Of a DNA stretch of 64,000 bases, positions 1 through 7,900 are shown in pieces. The DNA is taken from assembly GCF_963678635.1 (NCBI RefSeq), contig NC_087071.1, forward strand, positions 21,421,194-21,485,193. Reading direction: 5' to 3'. The DNA comes from Symsagittifera roscoffensis. Taxonomy: Eukaryota > Xenacoelomorpha > Acoela > Convolutidae. Position numbers and translations under genes: made by a program. A model generated the notes under the pieces. It did not search any database. It was not told the origin of the DNA and saw nothing but the letters and a program-made list of their open reading frames with translations. Position 1 is the stretch's first letter; every line of letters begins with the position of its first letter.

Positions 1-1
1 T

Positions 2-924
2 CATAACGATGAGTGGGTTGACGACTGGTCGAAACCCGAGGTAGAATTTGACGATGAGCAACAGCAGTCATATGAACAAGACCAGACGAACCTGCGTGTC
101 TTAGAATGGCTGAACGAAATGACATCAGACCCTAAAGAGACCAGCGTTACGATTCAAGACGTAGATCGTGAAAGCGCGAAATACATTAAGACCGAACGAG
201 ATGATCCTTCCTGGGCTGCCCAGGAAGGACAACTTCTCATTCCAGCTTCTAACCTTGACTTGATATCCGGTATGCGATCGACGGGGACGCCGATGGATAT
301 TTTTGTCCGGGGAGTGGGGGTAGGACCTACCCACACTGAAAACTTGATAATAAAAAAATAAGAATAGCAAGAGAAACAGGAGACTTAGAAGCAGAAACAG
401 GCGAAGAACCTAAGAAACCTGACATAGGCAGGGTAGTTGAGTCATATTTTAATTTACCAAATGAATATTCTAGTAACATCATACTAACAGACAGTGATTT
501 CATACTCACAAACAGAACATGTGCGGTAGCAATCACCGCAGACATGAGTTTTAGGACGGCGCTAGCGGCATATTTTAAGAGGGAATACAAAAACGTGGAA
601 TTCCTTTGGAAGCAAAGACCAGGGATAGGGGGCGTAGCAGCCTTACCTCCGGCGGTGTCGCAGATACCGGGAAAGTACTTGTGCTTCTTGGTAACGAGGG
701 CGACGGAGAAGCAGCACGTGGACCCAGAAAACCTAGTCTTGTCTTTGACGAGGCTGAGGGACTTCCTTGTGGAAATGGACGTGAAGGAGCTCTCGCTTCC
801 AGTGTACGATCCAAATAGAGGAAGACTGCATCCTCGGGAATTGTACGCGCTTGTACACGTGATATTCTCTGATACGAACATACAAGTGTATCTACATAAG
901 AAATATTACTTAAGTATAGGCTGA
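2..924 (+). pseudogene. Pol polyprotein C-terminal end with TARG1-like macro domain (copy A)
   Basis: The frame is open from the window edge to 361 and holds the acidic post-integrase tail, then shifts within the A-run near 351-358 and continues to the stop at 924. The last 150 or so residues follow the pattern of a macro domain of the TARG1/OARD1 type: a DSDF start, an alternating hydrophobic strand with AITA, a KREY helix, GIGGVAALP, KYLCFLVT, the helix around PENLVLSLTRL, LSLPVYDP, and a final helix and strand ending VYLHKK. TARG1 enzymes remove ADP-ribose from proteins. Here the usual glycine-rich GCG-LD loop is replaced by DPNRGRLHP and the catalytic Lys position reads R (VTRA), so binding may remain without catalysis. 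Copies B and C carry the same domain at the same place. Confidence 0.75.
274..315 (+). promoter_or_regulatory. Internal copy of the PPT module (central-PPT-like), copy A
   Basis: This stretch starts GCGATCGACGGGGAC and ends TTGTCCGGGGAGT. It matches, with substitutions, the module that sits immediately upstream of the 3' LTR at 11,037-11,076. It lies in coding sequence, where it encodes residues around DIFVRGVG just before the macro domain. The same duplication is present in copies B and C. Confidence 0.6.
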
Positions 925-984
925 GTGATGTGCGAGAGGGTGTTAGGCCAAAGACCAAGTTGCAGGTAATATGTGATATGTGTG

Positions 985-1004
985 TTATGTTATGTTATGT
1001 TATG
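985..1004 (+). repeat. (TTATG)4 microsatellite
   Basis: Four perfect TTATG units lie about 60 bases after the pol stop. Copy C has eight units at the same place (47,806-47,845), so this array changes length between copies of the element. Confidence 0.85.
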
Positions 1005-1230
1005 TGTTAGGTTATTAAGATCATGGGTAAGTAGGCGTTAGTGACCATGAACAACTAAATGACGATCTTGGGAATAGATCCAAAGTTTGGACTGTCCAAT
1101 CTTAGGTCGAATTACAAAATTTTAGAAACCAATTGATTTTAATAAATTTTAGGATAAATATCTTTTTATCTGAACTGTTTTAAGCAAATTTTAACGATAT
1201 ATGTTAAGGTGAAACTGACAAGTGTGACAT

Positions 1231-1248
1231 TCGTGATTTCTTTTCTAG
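1231..1248 (+). promoter_or_regulatory. Candidate 3' splice site upstream of ORF2 (copy A)
   Basis: The tract TTTCTTTTCTAG is followed by ATCCTGATTGATCA. The same tract and following bases occur before ORF2 in copy C and, with few changes, in the diverged copy B. A pyrimidine-rich tract ending in AG before a downstream frame fits the acceptor of a subgenomic spliced mRNA. The donor was not identified. Confidence 0.45.
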
Positions 1249-1314
1249 ATCCTGATTGATCATTTAAATTACTCACTTTAGTCAAAGAATCGAATCAAAC
1301 TTGAAAAGAATAGA

Positions 1315-3816
1315 ATGGACAACTTCAACCTGGATGAATTGATGGACCTGGCAGAGGCATATGTAGGACCGATGGTAGATGCGATCTATCGTCGGCTGAT
1401 CGAACGAGACTTCGCTCTGGAGGACCCAGAGGTGGTCATGTTGCTGACCGCCCTGATCAACATCTTGGGGCACGACAACCGTGGGGACCGCCCCACGGAA
1501 GTCCTGTTGATGGCAGCATATGGAGAAAGAGGAGTACTAGACCGCCCGAACATGAGAGTGATGAGGTGGAGAAACGGGGCTCTCTCAGGGAGTGACTTGG
1601 CGAATGAGCCTGGATTGGGAAGTTCTAGGACTTACCAACCAGGTGAGATGCCAATGCCCTCTAAGCCTAAACCTGGGCTGACGAGAATGCATCGGGAGAT
1701 GAACAGCGAGGCGACCTCGTCTGGTTCACCACTGAGAGCAGCTGTGCCACCAAAAAGGGCGAAAGTAACACAGAAGGTTCAGACGAACCAAACCATACAA
1801 GATCTGGACGAGATGAACGATCAGCTGAGAAGTACGAAGAAGGAGTTAGACGATATGACGAAGACCATGCTGGCGATGGAGGAAGACCGGGTTATGTGGA
1901 GAAAGTTGTTTGAAGACTGCAACAAAAAGCAGGGTCAAGAGATCGAACGCTTAAGGCAGGAATACAAAGAGCGATCGGAACAGGCGGCGTTGACAACGGC
2001 CATTGAGAAAGTGATACCTGCAAGGGATATTCCTCGTGGGCAGTCCCCGATGAAGCTCTTGACACCTCGAGAAATGAGTCAAACAACGGAGACACGGCTT
2101 CCAGCAGAGACGAACCGAGTAACAATCCCGGATCCTAGTGACACCTTGGGTGATCCCGTCGTGGAACAGACAGTGAGAAAACTGATAGAGACAGCTGGAC
2201 GATTGGTCGCTAACAAGAATGCACCAGGTTCCGGGGTGACTGCACCCTATGGAACGATTGACGATACGGGCAGAGTACAGCTCTCCCAGACAGTAATCAG
2301 ACAAGGGATGAGTAACGTGACACCACTCATGGGGAACTCGAGAATCCCAGAGAGGAAAGTAAGGAAGATGCCAGCGAAGAAAGTGTCTCGTGTAATAGAC
2401 GTGCAGAAGAATAATCAATTGAAGTATAATTTCACGGGAGTTCCGGAGGCAGATCCGAAGGCCTGCTTCAATCGAGCTACCTGGAGCCCGGCTGTGAACC
2501 TGCAGCAACCACCACTCGGGACATCTCACCTGATATTGGGAGACAGTTTAGTCGGAGTGCTATCGAATTTGAGGACCTCGTGGGTCACCACGGTGATGGC
2601 CTTTGGAGGCGCGACGATTGCCCAATTATATCGGATGGTGGAACTGATGAATCCAGGGAAGATACCCAATGTGATGATCTTAGTTGGGACGAATGATATC
2701 TCCAGAGGATCAGATGAGCAGGAAGCACTGTGGGAATCAATGATGGTGTGTTTGTTCACTACTCTCTGGCAGAAGTTCAGTTGCGCGGTACTGACCGTTT
2801 GCACAGTGCCAATGAACGCAAGAAGCCTGACAGCATCAGGAAGAAGGCACAACGAGGGAGTCATGAGATGGAACAACATCTTGAGAAACCTAGCAAATCG
2901 AAATGCCGGAAGAATGATCCTCATGGACATTGAACATGAATTGAGAGCCATGGATCAAGCCAGACTGACCACAGAAGGCATCCACTTCGACAGTGTCGAA
3001 GGACAAGCTTGGTTGAATCGAGTCTTCCAAGAACGGTTGGATGAGCTGGAAGCAGAACTCCTTGACACAGGAGTGCTGAAGGAAGAGGGAACGGTGAGTG
3101 ATACGGTGATCACCACCTTTGTGCCTCCTAACCTGGAAACACGCTTGGGTACGGTCCCAGCCGTCACAAATTACCGGCAACAAAGCTCCAGTGAACCAGG
3201 TCGAAGAACAGACGTGCAGGATTGGTTGGGAGAAGCACCGATGAGGAGGACAATTCATCCTAGGAGAAGGATAGGACCTGTCAACCAACCAATCGAAGAA
3301 GTAGCAGGCACATCTAGATCGGACACTAGATCGGAGACGACGAGTACCAGCCGAGAGGAGAGACCGAGCAGAGGCTCATTGTTGTGGTCTCGATCCATAC
3401 CGTCTCCCTGGCATATATACAAAGACGAACTGATGAAGCTGGACCTACAGAGAGTAAGCTTCATTGAAGATGCAAGGAGGATGCTGAATGGAGCGACGCT
3501 ATCCGTCAGCAGATTATACTCAATAACCGGCGTAGACTGGTTGATAGCCGCTAGCATAAATTTCAGCTCCACGACGGCCTTGAGATTTGCCGATTTGGAG
3601 GGACTGCCCTCCAACAAGACAATGGGACCTGTGAATGCAAGACCGTTGCAAGATGTGAGATTGAACCATGATGAGAGGAATCGTGAAGAAAGACCAGGAA
3701 GATTCCTGACGGCGAGAGCGCCGATTGGACAACACGTGAAGATATTTAGGCAACTGACGACACCACCTGGTCATGTGAAGGAGAGAGTGTACCCAACTAG
3801 TGAACCAAGATGGTGA
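1315..3816 (+). CDS. ORF2 N-terminal part with SGNH (GDSL) hydrolase domain (copy A)
   Basis: The first 833 codons of the giant second reading frame. The ATG at 1,315 is chosen because copies B and C start with the same kind of helical N-terminal segment. Residues 1-100 are helix-rich with no recognised family. Residues about 160-225 are a strongly charged coiled coil. Residues about 400-575 look like an SGNH hydrolase: GDSL at 409-412, a GG turn after it, GTND at 458-461, and GIH with the His at residue 557. SGNH enzymes are esterases or deacylases. In this copy the Asp three residues before the catalytic His is Glu, while B and C keep Asp. The frame ends by a shift near 3,796 and continues in another frame. 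The substrate is unknown. Confidence 0.8.
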   Translation: MDNFNLDELMDLAEAYVGPMVDAIYRRLIERDFALEDPEVVMLLTALINILGHDNRGDRPTEVLLMAAYGERGVLDRPNMRVMRWRNGALSGSDLANEPGLGSSRTYQPGEMPMPSKPKPGLTRMHREMNSEATSSGSPLRAAVPPKRAKVTQKVQTNQTIQDLDEMNDQLRSTKKELDDMTKTMLAMEEDRVMWRKLFEDCNKKQGQEIERLRQEYKERSEQAALTTAIEKVIPARDIPRGQSPMKLLTPREMSQTTETRLPAETNRVTIPDPSDTLGDPVVEQTVRKLIETAGRLVANKNAPGSGVTAPYGTIDDTGRVQLSQTVIRQGMSNVTPLMGNSRIPERKVRKMPAKKVSRVIDVQKNNQLKYNFTGVPEADPKACFNRATWSPAVNLQQPPLGTSHLILGDSLVGVLSNLRTSWVTTVMAFGGATIAQLYRMVELMNPGKIPNVMILVGTNDISRGSDEQEALWESMMVCLFTTLWQKFSCAVLTVCTVPMNARSLTASGRRHNEGVMRWNNILRNLANRNAGRMILMDIEHELRAMDQARLTTEGIHFDSVEGQAWLNRVFQERLDELEAELLDTGVLKEEGTVSDTVITTFVPPNLETRLGTVPAVTNYRQQSSSEPGRRTDVQDWLGEAPMRRTIHPRRRIGPVNQPIEEVAGTSRSDTRSETTSTSREERPSRGSLLWSRSIPSPWHIYKDELMKLDLQRVSFIEDARRMLNGATLSVSRLYSITGVDWLIAASINFSSTTALRFADLEGLPSNKTMGPVNARPLQDVRLNHDERNREERPGRFLTARAPIGQHVKIFRQLTTPPGHVKERVYPTSEPRW

Positions 3817-4888
3817 TGCCCAGAGATATGGCGGATTGACAGCGATAAAGAAAGATGAGACCATCTTCGCCGCCTACGACAAAGCAGAGATGAGAAAGGC
3901 CAAAATCATGGTAGTAGCGAATTCAGAGTTCGTGTACACCTCTAAGTCTTTGTTTTGGCCGGACGTCATAATGCTGGCCGCAGTTGACCTAGACCTATTG
4001 CAATCAGTGTCATTGGCTATAGGGGTACAAAGGCAGACAGAAATGAACCCGATAACGATTGTGTTTGCTGGCATCAATGACCATCTACACAGTAGAGGTT
4101 TTCTGAGCAGGCTCAGATATCCTACAACAGCAGAAAACGCTGTATGGCCAGCGATAAAAGACATCCTGGAGTCGATGGGTGAAGTGGTGGATGCGACGAA
4201 GGAGGGATCATTCAATAAAGTGACGTTGAGAGTAGTATTTGCGTTGTCTCCGGGATATGCACATCTCCCTGATGGACTGAAATTTGTGTATGCAATGGTA
4301 GCCTTACTTTCGGAAGGAAAATATGATGTGATCATATCAGCCCCGAATCGCATGATAGAAATGGAGAACCTGAGGCCACTTAAGGCTGAACTGCCTGCAG
4401 TATGGTCAGATATCTCAAACGCGATGAGAGGATTCAAAGACCACGCGCTACACATGTTAGTGTTGTACGAAGTGCTGGGGTTGGAACTGTCCAACTTCAG
4501 TCGGCAACTCAAACTGAAACCAGGAATAGATGACGACCATCGAGTGATCATGGCAATGTCCAACGACTTGTGGTTCCGAGCAATGGAAGTGGCGAGTGAA
4601 GACACGAGAAGAAAGAATTCACTGGAGACGAGAGCTCATCTGGAAGCGATGGTGCTGAGAACCAAGCCGGAAGCAAACCAGTGGCTACACCTGAATCCTA
4701 GAGAAGCGGCATTGGGTGCAGATGCTTTTCAGCAAGGCCCAGTAATGATCACTAAGATACACGCCTACTTGTTGAAGGAGGTGAACCTGGCGGAAAATGC
4801 CGGAGAAAAGACAGCTGAGTTCGTGAACAGAATGTGTCAGATTACTCTGGAAACCTTCTGGACCCAGGAAGTGAAGGGACAGGAGTGA
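3800..4888 (+). CDS. ORF2 middle part, possible second degenerate SGNH-like fold (copy A)
   Basis: This segment continues ORF2 after a 2-base difference from copy C near 3,796; C reads straight through here. The first 100 residues contain a strand-rich stretch (VVANSEFVYTS) and then VFAGINDHL, which resembles the G-x-N-D block of SGNH proteins. No GDS block precedes it, so this may be a catalytically dead second SGNH-like domain. The rest is helical with the conserved phrase DEVLGLELSNF (YEVLGLELSNF here). It ends at an in-frame TGA at 4,886-4,888 that copy C lacks, and the same frame then stays open to 10,258. Confidence 0.6.
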   Translation: MNQDGDAQRYGGLTAIKKDETIFAAYDKAEMRKAKIMVVANSEFVYTSKSLFWPDVIMLAAVDLDLLQSVSLAIGVQRQTEMNPITIVFAGINDHLHSRGFLSRLRYPTTAENAVWPAIKDILESMGEVVDATKEGSFNKVTLRVVFALSPGYAHLPDGLKFVYAMVALLSEGKYDVIISAPNRMIEMENLRPLKAELPAVWSDISNAMRGFKDHALHMLVLYEVLGLELSNFSRQLKLKPGIDDDHRVIMAMSNDLWFRAMEVASEDTRRKNSLETRAHLEAMVLRTKPEANQWLHLNPREAALGADAFQQGPVMITKIHAYLLKEVNLAENAGEKTAEFVNRMCQITLETFWTQEVKGQE

Positions 4889-4906
4889 TTTGAAAGGACA
4901 GACAGC

Positions 4907-7900
4907 ATGCTAGAAGGGTTGGGAGCCGGATGGACCGCGTCCTTCTTGGCAAAAGTTTACCCGAAAGTCTCGCACTATTTGATAAAGGAATTCCTCCAAG
5001 CAGTAGTGAAAGTATCGATAGTGGAATTAATAGCCTTGTTCGTGACGTTCGGAGCGGAGAGTTTCGTAAAAGGACCGGCGATACTGCTTACGGATGGAAT
5101 ACAGAACCTGCGACTAGATGGACTTCTGACATTGATCGCAATAACCCACGGAAACTTGGGAGGACTGATGAAACTGGCACGTTGTCCAGAGCAGATGAAA
5201 GAGAGAGTGAGGAATCTGGATATGAAGAAATCCACGGACTCGTGGAACAAAATAAGAGACCTGAGACACACTCTTATCCAGTATCTCTTGCAGCAAAATC
5301 GCTTTGGAACCGGAGAAGACGAGACAATTGAAAGAGAGGAAGATGTTAGACGACATGTTGGAGGCATGCCGCTATTAACAGATTTGAGCTTAGCTATGAG
5401 AATTGATCCCTTGGCGCTGATCAGAGGAGTCACGGAGTTCGTGACAGTGATCTATGGACCAGCAGTCACCTTTGCGTTCCCTGACGTTAAAGTGGAAGCA
5501 TATAGGAGGTCGGTGCTGCACCTGAACCTCATATCGGCAGTGGACGGTAGTACACTGAACTGGTGTGAGCAGCACGCATTGCGAGAGCTCATGAGTGAAG
5601 ATCTGTTATTTGCGAAAATATCGGAGCCAGAGATGACAATCATCAATTTTAACGATCACTTCTGTGACCGCATGGGAGAAGTAGCAAGAGGGCACATCGA
5701 GGTGTTTCCAAAGCTTTGGAATCTGAGGCCCTATGACAAAACGAATGGTGAAATGACCAGAGTGCCTCGTCTCACAGCAGCCTATCACAAAGTGAGAGAA
5801 GAGACGAAGGATTGGGGCGATTACAAGAAGCTACCGGAGGCAATCCCTGAATTCCCTCTGATAAGAAGGATGCTGCTCGGAGCAGTCTCCGTAGTACAAA
5901 CTCCTAGATTAAGAGCATTCGAAACCAATGAAAGGAGAGTAGGGAATTTCTCGGTGACGATGGATCCATGCTTCGTGGGGAGAAATGCCGCCGTGTTACA
6001 GTACACACGATTTGCGTACACGGATCAAGCGACGAGAAGGCGAATAAGCAACGCCGCTACTCCCAAGCCTGGAAGATTTGATGAGGAATGGAAGGGACTA
6101 GGCTTAGCTCCGATGAGAATGAGAGGCAGGACAGAATTGCCTGAAGCCTCATTGATCCTGACCAGTGTGAGGAAGGAGATGAAAGTTGGAGGAGTATTGC
6201 AGACGAGAATTTTCCTAGCACCCTTCGGCTGCGAAGAAATCAGAGTGGTCCATGGAGAAGAGGAAGATAAATCGGCCGGTACATTGCTCATACCGAGATT
6301 CCATGAAGAAGCCGACAATGACGAACAAGGACCATCGAACTCGAATAAGGATAAGTCAGAAGGAGATGACGGACAGGGTGGAAGCCGTCAGACGGAAGAA
6401 CCCATGCAACAAGATCAAGCTGGTGGGGAAGACGACAGGGCATCGACAGGAGGAACATCCAGCCTGGATTTCAATATCTTCAGTGATCTTGAGAATAATG
6501 CAGACACGTTGGAAACGACTGAGCCAGCGGATGAAGGCATCTCGACACTGGAACCTCCGTCAGCCTTTGAGGAAATTAAACGGAATTTGCCGGAGAGCAG
6601 CTCTCCTGGCAATTCAAGAAATAACGACCAGAGAATCCTCATGGAATCACCTAGGAGGAGAAGAATAGAGGCCTCAGCCAGAGTACCTTTCTTGGGAACG
6701 CTGCCCGAAGAAGAATGGGAAGTACATCACCGAGACCACGAGAGTAGGACGGGATGTAAGCTGGACAGAGTCGCGTTTATGGAAGAAGTCTGGACCGTGA
6801 TTCAGAGCTATGGGACCCAGTCCATCCTCAAAACAGGTCTCAATCAACCCTTGATGAGGGAAGTACTTGACAAGCTTGATGAGTGTGAAGGGAGACTGAG
6901 TGAGTTAGTGATCGACTCAGCCACTGATGAGAGTGAAGCGAATTCTCCCATCAAGATGACACCGCAAGACGATGAAGGAGAGGTGGTGTACCTGTCAAGG
7001 ACCAGGAGAGGAACGATGCGATCGAAAATGGTGATTGATAAAATCAATGCGATGAAAATGAAGTTAGGCAGCAGAGTGATGCCGAGGAGAATTGGAAAGA
7101 CGAAAGTGGATTCAGAAATATCGATGAGAGCTGGTAACTCAGCGAAAAGGAAGCGAGTCGAAGAAGTCATGGATTTGGGGCATGGTGATTATCAATTGTC
7201 TGGCACAGATAGAATATTAACTGATATAGCGATGGTGCCACCCATTCTCATGGCAGGGATAAAGTCAACCGGTTATAAATCCAAAAGGAGTGACCGCACT
7301 CTGACTGGAGCAACTTTAGAAATGGAAATACTCAGTCAATGTGGAGAGAGTAAAATGAGGGACTTCAAACCATCTCCCATGAATCATGGAAAGGGAAGTG
7401 TTGCAGGACAACTAACACCAGTGGAATACAACAGACTAACAGTGTCTGAGACAGTGTCGATAGATGAACCCACCGGTGGATACATGGAGATGTTGGAATA
7501 CCGAAACTCGGCTAGAGGGTATGTGATGGCCCTGGAAGAAGAAAAAGCCATGGAGGGTTATTTGGAAACAATGTTGCAAGGCACCACCCTCAAGCAGAAG
7601 GTGTATGGAACTTTGGCGTCGTCTGACGTACAGGCGGAAACGATCGAGCAGTTAGTGAGCCTTCCATGGAAAGCAGTAGTGTTGAGGTATTTCGAAGAAG
7701 AAATGAGGACTACGCCAAGGATACATGCTCTCGTGGCAGTACCTTACGTAAGGACAGAGTTACAACTCAGGTTCGCCTGGTGCATGATGGGACTGACTCG
7801 CGAAGAATATGATTCAGAAGAAAGGAAGAGATCAAAGGAGGAAAAAGTTTTCCTTATGACGAATCTGAGGGATCTGATAGTCCAGGAGGGAGCAGCAGTA

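Larger units (their letters stand above)
925..1314 (+). other. Spacer between pol and ORF2 (copy A)
   Basis: This 390-bp stretch has no long frame. It holds a short TTATG repeat near its start, an AT-rich middle, and a pyrimidine tract ending in AG at 1,247-1,248, 67 bases before the ORF2 start codon. The equivalent spacer in copy C is nearly identical apart from the repeat length. Confidence 0.6.

Noticed and set aside
4930-5331. Overlapping plus-strand frames inside ORF2 of A and C (for example 4,930-5,331 and 51,792-52,205)
   Set aside because: They are shared only because A and C are near-identical, and have no domain. The main frame explains the conservation.
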